35,321 nucleotides of DNA from Candidatus Caldarchaeum sp. Its GTDB lineage: Archaea; Thermoproteota; Nitrososphaeria_A; Caldarchaeales; Caldarchaeaceae. How positions within the stretch are numbered: position 1 is the stretch's first letter; every line of letters starts with the position of its first letter. Location of the stretch: positions 1-35,321 of the forward strand of contig JANWZT010000003.1 in NCBI GenBank assembly GCA_025054515.1, given 5' to 3'. Positions 18,098 to 27,124 of this stretch are shown here, piece after piece. The notes below the pieces were generated by a model. The model did no database searches. It was given only the letters and a program-made list of their open reading frames with translations, and was not told the origin of the DNA. Made by a program: the position numbers and the translations under genes.

Positions 18098-20788
18098 CTA
18101 CTCGGTAATTAGCCTTAAACCACGCCGGCGAATCACCTTCGACAACTCAACCGACGTATAGACGAAGGCGGCTCCACCGAAAATCCAGAACAAATCACCG
18201 GTAGAGGGGGTGGTCAGCCGTAGAAGAGACGCGCCTCCGGGGACGGTGAGTATCGCCGTGATGAGCCCTATTTCCCATGCGATGGCGAGCCACAGCCATT
18301 TGTGGGGCCTTGCTTCGAAGTTTGTGTAGACGAGGGAGCGGCAGTTGAGGGCGAGGACGAGTTCGTTGGCTATGAACATGAGGAAAAGCCTCGTCCGGGC
18401 TTGTTCGACTCCTTCCGATAACGCGGTGAGGTAGCCGATGAGGTAGAGGGGTGTCGCGACGGTCACTATTGTGAGAAGTAGGTTGACGACTTCGCGGTTG
18501 AAGACGGGTTCGTTGCGTGGTGTTGGCTTGCGTTTCATGATGTCTGGGTCCGGCGGGCTGAAGCCGAGAGCTATGGCCGGCAACCCGTCGGTCGCGAGGT
18601 TGATGTAGAGGATGTGGACGGGGAGAAGAGGTAACGCGTCTTCGCCCTTGAGGCCGAGAAGCTCGGCGATGACCAACGCGACACCCGCTATCACGATGGT
18701 TTCGACGAGGTTGGCTTCAAGCAGGTAGACGAGATATTTCCGAACGTTTCCATAAATCCAACGACCAAGCTCCACGGCCTTAACGATCGTCGCAAAATTG
18801 TCGTCAGCCAAAACCATGTCCGAAGATTCTTTCGCAACATCGGTTCCCGTAATTCCCATCGCCACGCCGATGTCTGCCTTCTTCAAGGCGGGGGCATCGT
18901 TTACGCCGTCGCCCGTCATCGCGACAACGTATCCTTTACGTTTCCAAGCTTCGACGATCCTTAGCTTATGCATGGGTGAAATCCGAGCGTAAACCACAAC
19001 CCGCTCCACAATCCTGTCAAACTCTTCGTCAGAAAGCCTTTCGACTTCCTCACCCGTCAACACCAAATCACCTTCCCGGTAAATCCCAACCTCCTTCGCA
19101 ACCGCAAGAGCCGTAAGCCTATGGTCACCCGTAACCATGACCGTCCGAATTCCCGCTTCACGGGCCTTCTTCACGGCTTCGTAGGCCTCCGGCCTCGGCG
19201 GGTCCATCATCCCCACGAGGCCGAGGAAAACAAACCCCTCCTCTTCGAATTTGTTCTCGACGAAGCCGCGTCTATAGGCCACGGCCAAAACCCTGTAAGC
19301 GTTCTTCGCCATCTCTTCAGCGGCATTCAAAATAATTTTTCTCACTTCTTCGCCGTTAGGCCTGCTTCCACTTCCATCCCAAACATATGCACATTTCGGC
19401 AACACCGTCTCCACAGCACCTTTCATGAACCCGTAAACCTCTCCATCTTCCATGCTGTGAAAAGTGGTCATCAACTTCCGCTCCGAAGTGAAGGGAACTT
19501 CGTAGACGCGTGGGTAGGTTTTCCGCATCGCATCAACGTCGACGCCGAGTTCACGAGCGAACAAAACCAAAGCCCCTTCCGTTGGGTCACCGTGGACAAC
19601 CGGCTTCCCGTTCTCCACCACGACAGAAGCATCGTTACAGAGAACACAAGCCTTCACAAACATATCGGCTCCTCGATCGAGGTTGCGGAATGAATCTACA
19701 TCCATAAATTTCCCGTCGATGAAAAGCTGTCGGACGGTCATCTGGTTCATCGTCAAAGTCCCCGTTTTGTCGAAGCAAATCACCTGTGTAGAGCCGAGGG
19801 TTTCGACGGCCGGCATCCGCCTGACCAACGCGTTTCTCTTCGCCATGATGCCCATGCCGATTGCGAGGGTGGCGGTTACAATCCCCGGCAAGGCTTCGGG
19901 TACGATTGCAACGGCTAAGGCTACGGCGAAGAGGAAAACTTCCACCAAGAAACTCAGCGAAAGAAAACCGGCCAACAGCTCGCGTAGAAGCTCGACCACG
20001 AATATCGCCGCAATAATTACACCGGCGAAAACCGCGAAACGCTTACCTATTTCATCCATCCGGATTTCAAGCGGCGTTTTCTCCTCAGCCAAGGCTGATG
20101 TGGCGGTCGCGATTTTGCCGAATTCCGTCCGCGAACCCGTGGCGACGACGATTCCCTTGCCGCGACCGTATGTCACGATTGTTCCAGCGTAGGCCATGTT
20201 GAGCCGGTCGCCTATTCCGACGTTTTCGGGCATGGGGATGGTGGTTTTTTGGACGGGAGTGGATTCGCCGGTCAAAGGGGCTTCGTTGGTCTGCAGGTTG
20301 AAGGCCTCGATCACCCGCATGTCTGCCGGCACCTTCGTCCCAGTCGACAGTATGACTACATCCCCGGGCACAAGCTCCTTCGACGGAACCTCCATATCCC
20401 GGCCTTCTCTAACGACCGTCACGACGGGTGTGAGCATCTTCTTCAAAGCTTCAAGCGTCTTCTCAGCTCTGTATTCTTGGAAGAACCCGACGACGGCCAC
20501 GAAGAAGACGATGACGCCTATGACCAGAGAATCGATGACTTCGCCGAAGAACGCCGATATCACGAGGGCGGCGAGGAGAAGGCCGATGAGGATGTTCGCG
20601 AACTGTTTGAGAAAAATCTTCAACGCCGATGGTTTAGGAGCTTTTTCCAACTCGTTGTATCCATAGATTTTGAGCCTTTTCGCCGCCTCTTCGTTGCTTA
20701 ACCCACGAACCGGGTCTGTTCCCAGCTTCGCAACAACTTCATCAACAGTCTTCGCGTGCCAGCTCTTTTCGGCCTCGGCCTCCAACAT
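18098..20788 (-). CDS. P-type cation ATPase, Ca2+ (type II) family
   Basis: DKTGTLTMNQMTV phosphorylation site, TGES, MTGDGVNDAPALKKADIGVAMG, VPEALPGIV. A minus-strand TATA-like TATAAAAG near 20825 favours the start MLEAEAEKSW (20788) over 20818. Confidence 0.92.
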   Translation of the reverse strand: MLEAEAEKSWHAKTVDEVVAKLGTDPVRGLSNEEAAKRLKIYGYNELEKAPKPSALKIFLKQFANILIGLLLAALVISAFFGEVIDSLVIGVIVFFVAVVGFFQEYRAEKTLEALKKMLTPVVTVVREGRDMEVPSKELVPGDVVILSTGTKVPADMRVIEAFNLQTNEAPLTGESTPVQKTTIPMPENVGIGDRLNMAYAGTIVTYGRGKGIVVATGSRTEFGKIATATSALAEEKTPLEIRMDEIGKRFAVFAGVIIAAIFVVELLRELLAGFLSLSFLVEVFLFAVALAVAIVPEALPGIVTATLAIGMGIMAKRNALVRRMPAVETLGSTQVICFDKTGTLTMNQMTVRQLFIDGKFMDVDSFRNLDRGADMFVKACVLCNDASVVVENGKPVVHGDPTEGALVLFARELGVDVDAMRKTYPRVYEVPFTSERKLMTTFHSMEDGEVYGFMKGAVETVLPKCAYVWDGSGSRPNGEEVRKIILNAAEEMAKNAYRVLAVAYRRGFVENKFEEEGFVFLGLVGMMDPPRPEAYEAVKKAREAGIRTVMVTGDHRLTALAVAKEVGIYREGDLVLTGEEVERLSDEEFDRIVERVVVYARISPMHKLRIVEAWKRKGYVVAMTGDGVNDAPALKKADIGVAMGITGTDVAKESSDMVLADDNFATIVKAVELGRWIYGNVRKYLVYLLEANLVETIVIAGVALVIAELLGLKGEDALPLLPVHILYINLATDGLPAIALGFSPPDPDIMKRKPTPRNEPVFNREVVNLLLTIVTVATPLYLIGYLTALSEGVEQARTRLFLMFIANELVLALNCRSLVYTNFEARPHKWLWLAIAWEIGLITAILTVPGGASLLRLTTPSTGDLFWIFGGAAFVYTSVELSKVIRRRGLRLITE

Positions 20789-20961
20789 AACCGGCCAACA
20801 CTTAGCCCAAAACATCATCTTTTATACCCTAACCGGCGAAAAATGGGAAATAACTGCAAAGACCGAGCACAGCGAAGCCTTTTTAACATGGCTGTAGGTC
20901 GTAAGAGTTGGCTACTTTGGTTTTCGCTGTTTCGTAGCGATTACCGTCCGGTGTCGGGTCT

Positions 20962-22215
20962 ATGTTGAGGAGGGATTCTGTTTCTCTGTATCAGTTTAAA
21001 CGGCTTCTGCAGACCATCGAGCGTCTGGAAGGCCGTGGCACGGAGCTCGTAAGCCTCTACATACCGCCCGAAAAATCCATCTCCGACGTCATCAACTATC
21101 TGAGACAGGAATACGCCACCGCCTCCAACATCAAATCAAAGCAAACCCGCAAAAACGTGCAGGACGCCATCGAAAGCGCGATACAGCGGCTGAAGCTTTT
21201 CGACAAACCCGGGCCCACAGGCCTCGTAATCTTCAGCGGAGCCATCCCCCAGAACAGCGGCCAAACAAGCAAAATCGAGGTCCACCACATCTTCCCACCC
21301 GAACCCATCACAACCTTCCTCTACCGATGCGACAGCAAATTCCTCATCGACCCGCTCAAAGACCTGCTGCGGGAAAAAGCCGTCTACGGCGTAATAGTCA
21401 TCGACAACGAAGAAGCCGCCGTGGCTGTCGTCAAAGGCCGGAGTATCTCCCAACTCAAAACATACACTTCGGGAGTGCCCGGCAAACATCACGCCGGAGG
21501 CCAGTCAGCCCGCAGGTTCGAAAGACTCCGTGAAATGACCCTCAACGACTTCTACAAACGGGTCGCCGAAAAAGCCAACGAACTTTTCCTCCAATATCCA
21601 GAGATAAAAGGGGTTATTCTCGCCGGCCCGGGCCCTACCAAAGAAGTTTTCGCTCAAGGCGATTATCTCCACTACACGTTGAGGGACAAAATCCACATCG
21701 TCGATACTTCGTATTCGGGTGAAAGCGGCGTGAGGGAGGCAGTGGCGAAATCCGCCGACTTTCTCAAGGAGGTGCGGATGATTGAGGAGCAGAAGCTCAT
21801 CCAACGGTTTATGTCAGAGGCGACGAGGCCGGACGGGTTGGCGGTCTATGGGGAAAAACAGGTTTTCGACGCTCTCCAGAAGAATATGGTCGAGCTGCTG
21901 CTGGTCTCGGAGGAGCTTGACCGTGTCGAGGTAAAAATTAGATGTCAAAACTGCGGATACGAAACGAGCTTCAGAGTTGACGCGGCCGAGCTTCAGTCCG
22001 AGTTGCCGAAAAGGCTTGCTGAAAAATGCCCTTCGTGTCAGAACCAGAGCCTGACCCATGTCGAGTCGAAGCTTCTGATTGACAGGTTGATTGAGGAAGC
22101 TGACCGGCTTGGAGCGAGGGTTGAGCTGATTTCGTCGGAGCATGAGGAAGGCGAGATGTTCAAGAAGGCCTTCAACGGTGTCGCAGGTATTTTGAGGCAT
22201 CGAGGTGGCTACTGA
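20962..22215 (+). CDS. prf1: Peptide chain release factor aRF1
   Basis: NIKS motif (ATASNIKSKQT), GGQ motif (GKHHAGGQSARRFERLRE), zinc-binding CQNCGYETSF...CPSCQN. Confidence 0.95.
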   Translation: MLRRDSVSLYQFKRLLQTIERLEGRGTELVSLYIPPEKSISDVINYLRQEYATASNIKSKQTRKNVQDAIESAIQRLKLFDKPGPTGLVIFSGAIPQNSGQTSKIEVHHIFPPEPITTFLYRCDSKFLIDPLKDLLREKAVYGVIVIDNEEAAVAVVKGRSISQLKTYTSGVPGKHHAGGQSARRFERLREMTLNDFYKRVAEKANELFLQYPEIKGVILAGPGPTKEVFAQGDYLHYTLRDKIHIVDTSYSGESGVREAVAKSADFLKEVRMIEEQKLIQRFMSEATRPDGLAVYGEKQVFDALQKNMVELLLVSEELDRVEVKIRCQNCGYETSFRVDAAELQSELPKRLAEKCPSCQNQSLTHVESKLLIDRLIEEADRLGARVELISSEHEEGEMFKKAFNGVAGILRHRGGY

Positions 22216-22565
22216 TGGACGCGAAAAGCTATTTCAAGGTGGCAGGTGGAGGCGTCCGGGTTAAGGTCGTTCACGTAGTCGACGCTGTAGCTGACACAGT
22301 CATCAACGACCGCGACGCCGTTCTTTTTCCACGGCTGGTTGCAACCCTGCGTAAAAGCAGGGAAAGGTCGTCAACCCGGGTCTACCCCCGGGAATTCGAG
22401 GCCTTGAACCCTGTTCCGACGGTCGACGTGGTCAGCGTCGAGGAGGCAGAGAAATTCGTGGAAATTGTGAAGAAGCGGGCGAATGTCAGCCCGTATGAGA
22501 GGGCTGTGAAAATCGGCTTCGAAAACGATGTCTACATCGTAGCCCTGGAACATGCATGCGGTTGA
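22215..22565 (+). CDS. Small protein of unknown function, overlapping the aRF1 stop region
   Basis: ATG directly follows the aRF1 stop (ACTGATGG); 116 aa, codon usage like its neighbours. Confidence 0.65.
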   Translation: MDAKSYFKVAGGGVRVKVVHVVDAVADTVINDRDAVLFPRLVATLRKSRERSSTRVYPREFEALNPVPTVDVVSVEEAEKFVEIVKKRANVSPYERAVKIGFENDVYIVALEHACG

Positions 22566-22607
22566 TATGGGTTTGGTATTGGGTTTCTGGTATAAATTCC
22601 GGGAGCG

Positions 22608-23330
22608 ATGATGGTTGGTGAATTGGGCGGATTAGGTCGGATAAGGGCTGTTTTATTTGATTATGACAACACTTTGGTTGATTCGGCTTCGACTCTTCCG
22701 CTTGCTCAGCGGCGGGTCGCAGAGATGGTTGTGTCTCATCTTGGGAATTCGGTTGACGTGCAGCAGGTTTACAAGGTGCTGGCCCGTGTCGAAGAGATCG
22801 TCGAAAGGATGGGTTTGCTGGACAGGGATAAGATTTGGAGGCATGTTTTGAACGAGATGGGGATTGATTTCAGGGTGGATGAGGAGCTTTTGAGGGAATG
22901 GTCTATCGCCTACTGGCGGGAATACATGAAAGGCCCAATCTTCCCCGAAACCATACACGTTCTCGAAACCCTGAGTAAACAATATCAGCTCGGCATGGTT
23001 ACAAACACCGACGGCCTTCCCGGCATAAAGACGATGCGGCTTCAGAAAAGCGGACTTCTCAAATACTTCAAGGTCGTGGTAATCGCCGGCGAAGACGTGA
23101 AGGAAATCAAGCCCAGCCCCGTCCCGTTTCTCAGGGCCGCGGAGCTGTTGGACGTGGAGCCGGTGGAATGCGTGATGGTCGGCGACGACCCCGTCAACGA
23201 CATCGGTGGCGCGAAGGCCGCTGGTTTTCACGCCGTTTTGGTGGACAGGGTTGGGGGCAAGTCTTCCCCGATAAGGCCCGACCACGTAGTCCGGAACCTT
23301 GGGGAGCTGCTGACGCTCTTTAACGCATGA
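22608..23330 (+). CDS. HAD-superfamily hydrolase
   Basis: AVLFDYDNTLVDSAS; MVTNTDG; KPSPVPFLRAAELLDVEPVECVMVGDDPVNDIGGAKAAG. TATA-like GGTATAAATT just upstream; TTG 22623 is an alternative start. Confidence 0.85.
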   Translation: MMVGELGGLGRIRAVLFDYDNTLVDSASTLPLAQRRVAEMVVSHLGNSVDVQQVYKVLARVEEIVERMGLLDRDKIWRHVLNEMGIDFRVDEELLREWSIAYWREYMKGPIFPETIHVLETLSKQYQLGMVTNTDGLPGIKTMRLQKSGLLKYFKVVVIAGEDVKEIKPSPVPFLRAAELLDVEPVECVMVGDDPVNDIGGAKAAGFHAVLVDRVGGKSSPIRPDHVVRNLGELLTLFNA

Positions 23331-23340
23331 TGTTTAGAAA

Positions 23341-23350
23341 GCTTTTTTAA
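23341..23350 (+). promoter_or_regulatory. Putative TATA box for metG
   Basis: gcttttttaa about 25-30 nt upstream of GTG 23375, compatible with a leaderless transcript. Confidence 0.4.
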
Positions 23351-23374
23351 CACATTCCACGTCGATGTGGTAGG

Positions 23375-25052
23375 GTGAGTCGCTCTAAGCAAATGGGTTG
23401 TCTGCGGTGCGTGGCCCTACATCAACACCGTGCCTCATTTAGGGACGCTCATCGGCTCTGAGCTTTCGGCGGATGTTTTCGCCCGTTACCTCCGTGCGAA
23501 AGGCCATGAAGTCGTGTTTGTGAGCGGCAGCGACGAACACGGCACACCCATCGAGGTTGAGGCCGCGAAAAAAGGCGTAGACCCACGGGAAATAACCGAC
23601 CGTAACCATGCTCTGGTCGTCGACCTCTTCAACAAATTCCACCTTTCGTTCGACAACTACACCAGAACCCACAACCCCATCCACATCAAGTACTGTCAAG
23701 ACCTTTTCATGCAGATCTACCGTAACGGCTACGTTTACGAGGAGGAGGTTAGCCAGCTTTTCTGCAGGAACTGTGGAAGGTTTTTGCCGGACCGGTTTGT
23801 GACGGGTGTTTGTCCTTCGTGCGGTTATGCGAGGGCGCGCGGCGACCAGTGTGAATCGTGCGGCAGGGTTCTCGACCCGCTGGACCTTCTTGAACCACGG
23901 TGTAGCATCTGCGGTGAGAAACCGGTTGTCGAAACAAGTCTTCACTGGTTTTTTGACCTTCCACGTTTTTCGGATAGGTTGCGGGAATGGCTGGTCGAGA
24001 ACAGGACGATGCCGGAAAGGGTTCGGAACTTCAGCCTCAGCTGGATACGGGAAGGGCTTAAGCCTCGTGCGGTGACCCGTGACAACCTTTGGGGGATTCC
24101 CGCACCGTTTCCCAAAGCCCAGAAAAAAACCATCTATGTCTGGTTTGAAGCGGTGCTGGGGTATGTTACGGCGACGGTTGAATGGGCTTTGAAGCGGAAT
24201 GAGCCGGAGAGGTGGCGTGATTTCTGGCTCAACCCAGAAACCAAGTCCGCTTACTTCATCGGAAAGGACAACATCCCCTTCCACACCGTCATCCTTCCAG
24301 CCCTTCTCCTCGCATCCCACGAGCCCTACATCCTTCCGACGACCGTCGCCGCCACAGAATACCTTACCTTCGAAGGCCGCAAATTCTCCAAAAGCCTCGG
24401 CGTCGGAATCTGGCTCGACCAAGCCATCGCTTTCCTCGAAGCCGATATCTGGCGCTACTACCTCATCAAAATCAGGCCCGAAACAGGTGATTCAAACTTT
24501 AGCTACGACGGGTTGCAAGCCGCGGTCAACGCAGACCTCAACGACACGTTGGGCAATTTTGTGCATCGGGTTTTCACCTTCGTTTTCAACTATTTTGGGG
24601 GAATGATTCCTTCGCCGAAGTTTTTGACGGCTGATGAAGAGGAGATGTTGGCGAAGGTCGGCAGGGCCTTTGCTGAGGTAGATGAGTTGCTTAGTGATGT
24701 TAAGGAGAGGCAGGCGCTTGAGACGGTGATGCAGCTGGCCCGCGACGGCAACGTCTACTTCAACCGGAGAGAGCCCTGGAAACTGGTCAAAACGGACAGA
24801 GAGGAGGCGGCTGCCGTTCTCTACGCGGCTGCTCAGACGGTCGGTGCTCTGGGGCTGCTGCTTCATCCCTTTACGCCGGAGACCAGCCGACGCATCGTCG
24901 AAATGTTCGAAGAAACACACCGGCCAATCACATGGAGGGGCGAAGAACCTTGGAAGATACCGCCGGGCACAAAGATCAAAAAACCCACACCATTATTCGA
25001 AAAACTAACCGACCAAAAACTCGAAACAATCAGAACGACGCAGACAACGTAG
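23375..25052 (+). CDS. metG: Methionyl-tRNA synthetase; N-terminus apparently frame-disrupted between GTG 23375 and codon 23394
   Basis: [37 protein letters not shown] (HIGH-region), KFSKS, paired Cys knuckles CRNCG...CPSCG / CESCG...CSICG. The track start 23430 cuts into the HIGH-region strand. Confidence 0.9.
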
Positions 25053-25292
25053 CTGAAAACGGTTATCCGCGTCCGTGTTTTGGATGTTTTGATGGATTAG
25101 GATTTTGAGGGGTAGGGCTGATGCTTTGCTTGGAAGTTTGTTGCTGGAGTTTGAACCCGTCTTGGATGAAGAGCATGAGGAGGAACTGCTTCGCAGGTAT
25201 GTTGCTGCTGTTTGGTCTCCAACAAATAGACATTATAACAAAACAACTCCTCCAAAAGACCGTATAACACAGCCAACACACCAAACATCAGA

Positions 25293-25566
25293 ATGGAATA
25301 CCGAGTCGAATACGACCCAGCTGCAGACGTCCTCTACATCAAAGGCGAAATCAAAGAAACTTTCCGAAAACATCATAATCGACCTCGGGCCCCAAGGAGA
25401 AATAATCGGCGTCTACATCCCCAACTTTACAAAAACGAAAATCCTTTTCACTGGAACTCCAGCGTTACCTCTCCGTCCTTCATCTCGATTATCATCTTTG
25501 ATTTGCCGCGGCTTTCTTCGGCGATGGCCGACGGCAGCGTCGTTCTTCCGTATCTGTCGATTTTGA
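25293..25566 (+). pseudogene. DUF2283-like small protein, frameshifted
   Basis: Frame A: MEYRVEYDPAADVLYIKGEIKET. Frame B from about 25362: SENIIIDLGPQGEIIGVYIPN. Together they form one DUF2283-like domain broken at acTTTcc. Upstream GTATAACA is in position for a leaderless ATG. The 3' limit is uncertain. Confidence 0.65.
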
Positions 25567-25711
25567 GGGAATGCCGGCCGCCGGCGTATTTGATGTTGAT
25601 GGTTTTCCTTCCGCCCGAAAGAAGGGGGATGACGCTGGAAGGAAGACGGACTTTTCCATATTTGATGAGCGTGGGAGGGATTTCTGATTCGAGCTTGAGG
25701 TGAATTTTCAC
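25448..25711 (-). CDS. Small AbrB/SpoVT-like protein with two tandem LPS-containing units
   Basis: IKYGKVRLPSSVIPLLSGGRKTINIKYAGGRHSLKIDRYGRTTLPSAIAEESRGKSKMIIEMKDGEVTLEF; GTG start with TTTTTAAG about 25 nt upstream. Confidence 0.6.
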   Translation of the reverse strand: MKIHLKLESEIPPTLIKYGKVRLPSSVIPLLSGGRKTINIKYAGGRHSLKIDRYGRTTLPSAIAEESRGKSKMIIEMKDGEVTLEFQ

Positions 25712-25864
25712 AGCTTAAAAATGGTTTGGCGGTAAATATGTTTAACGCCTCCGGTTATATGGTGTTAAAATAACAACGAATGCGGCTGGCCGTCGTTTTA
25801 CCGACGGAAAAACCATTAAATAAAGCCAATTCGACAACAACTAACCACAAAGAGGTGGTGTGCG

Positions 25865-27124
25865 ACGCCGCTGCTCGTCGAACAGCACATCCCCGTCCCG
25901 AGGCAGGACCAGCCAGAGTTCTGGAACGTCGAAAGGATCGAGCACATCAGAGCTTTGGCAAGATGGGGAGAACCCGTGTCGGTCTGGGACGGCGCCAAAC
26001 ATTTTTCGAAAAGGTTGCTCGACAGGCTACGGTTCAAAGCGGAGCTGGACAACCCGTCGCCGCCGGTGAGAAAACCCAGCGACATAGACACGTCGACGAC
26101 CATGGCCTACGACGCCATCGAAATGGCCTCACCAATCTACCTCGGCGACATGTCCTTCGGAGCTTTGAGCGGAGTACCCAACGTCGCTCTCGCACGCGCC
26201 GCAGACTTGACCGAAATAGTTACGGGAACGGGTGAAGGAGGTCTTCATCCCGAAGTGAGAAAATGCAAAAGAATCACGGTTCAGTGGGCTTCGGCCCGGT
26301 TCGGCGTCGACATCGACGTACTGAACACGGGCCTCGGCATAGTCATCAAGATCGGGCAGGGAGCGAAGCCGGGGATCGGCGGCCACCTGCCCGGCGTCAA
26401 AGTTACGAAACCCATCTCGGAGACGAGGCGGATACCCGTCGGGTTAGACGCCATATCGCCGGCGCCGCATCACGACATCTACTCCATCGAAGACCTCGGC
26501 CAACGCATCATGGCCCTCAAAGAAGCAACCGGGAAGCCGGTTTTCGTCAAAGTCGGCGTAACCAACTACATCGCCTACATCGCGTCGGGCGTGGCGCGGA
26601 TGGGGGCTGACGGCATCATCATGGACGGCCACGGAGCTGGAACAGGCGCCTCACCGCTCGTCGTCCGAAACAACATCGGCCTTCCCATCGAAATCGCCGT
26701 CCCGGTCGTCGACGAAACGCTTCGGCGCGAAGGCTTGCGGGATGGCTTCACCGTTGTCGCAGCGGGAAGGGTGAGCAGCGCCGAAGATTCGGCTAAGCTC
26801 ATCGCCTTGGGGGCGGATGTTGTCTCGCTTGGCACGGCTCCGTTGATTGCGATGGGCTGTGTGATGGTTCACAAATGTCATCTCGGCTTCTGCCCCGCTG
26901 TGATAACCAACAAAATCGAGGAAAACCCCGTTAAGGTTCTATCTCTGGAAACAGCGACTAGATGGGTTGTCAACATGGTTAGGGGATGGACTTCTGAGCT
27001 GAAGCTAATCATGGAGGAGGTCGGCGTCTCTTCGGTTCGGGAGCTGCGTGGCAGGCGGGATTTGTTGAAGGGCTTCGGCGTCGAGGCCGAAGACCTCAGA
27101 CTCATCGGGGTTGAGGCGTTTTGA
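25865..27124 (+). CDS. Glutamate synthase, FMN-binding domain subunit (stand-alone)
   Basis: [48 protein letters not shown], and Fe-S site [13 protein letters not shown] (C-x5-C-x4-C). Coding continues upstream of the track start 25955; start codon possibly ACG 25865. Confidence 0.88.
   Translation, partial: TPLLVEQHIPVPRQDQPEFWNVERIEHIRALARWGEPVSVWDGAKHFSKRLLDRLRFKAELDNPSPPVRKPSDIDTSTTMAYDAIEMASPIYLGDMSFGALSGVPNVALARAADLTEIVTGTGEGGLHPEVRKCKRITVQWASARFGVDIDVLNTGLGIVIKIGQGAKPGIGGHLPGVKVTKPISETRRIPVGLDAISPAPHHDIYSIEDLGQRIMALKEATGKPVFVKVGVTNYIAYIASGVARMGADGIIMDGHGAGTGASPLVVRNNIGLPIEIAVPVVDETLRREGLRDGFTVVAAGRVSSAEDSAKLIALGADVVSLGTAPLIAMGCVMVHKCHLGFCPAVITNKIEENPVKVLSLETATRWVVNMVRGWTSELKLIMEEVGVSSVRELRGRRDLLKGFGVEAEDLRLIGVEAF

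Noticed and set aside
20924-20940. TCGCT-GTTTCGT-AGCGA hairpin in the aRF1 leader
   Set aside because: Only a 5-bp stem; plausible by chance and no other evidence for an RNA element.
20756-20968. 70-aa ORF spanning the aRF1 5' leader (possible leader peptide)
   Set aside because: Overlaps the P-type ATPase 5' end and the aRF1 start. Internal ATGs lie too close to the putative TATA; no protein-like character.
22345-22390. CCCTGC-GTAAAA-GCAGGG inverted repeat and duplicated CCCGGG sites
   Set aside because: Inside a coding region in GC-rich sequence, with no positional logic for a regulatory role.
23439-24422. Long antisense ORF (327 aa) opposite metG
   Set aside because: Fully antisense to a clearly conserved MetRS. 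The translation lacks recognisable motifs; long antisense ORFs are expected from the codon bias.
25790-25807. CCGTCG-TTTTAC-CGACGG hairpin upstream of the glutamate synthase operon
   Set aside because: 6-bp stem followed by A-run on the plus strand, not a terminator; it lies upstream of the putative TATA (CATTAAATAA). Noted only as a weak possible operator.
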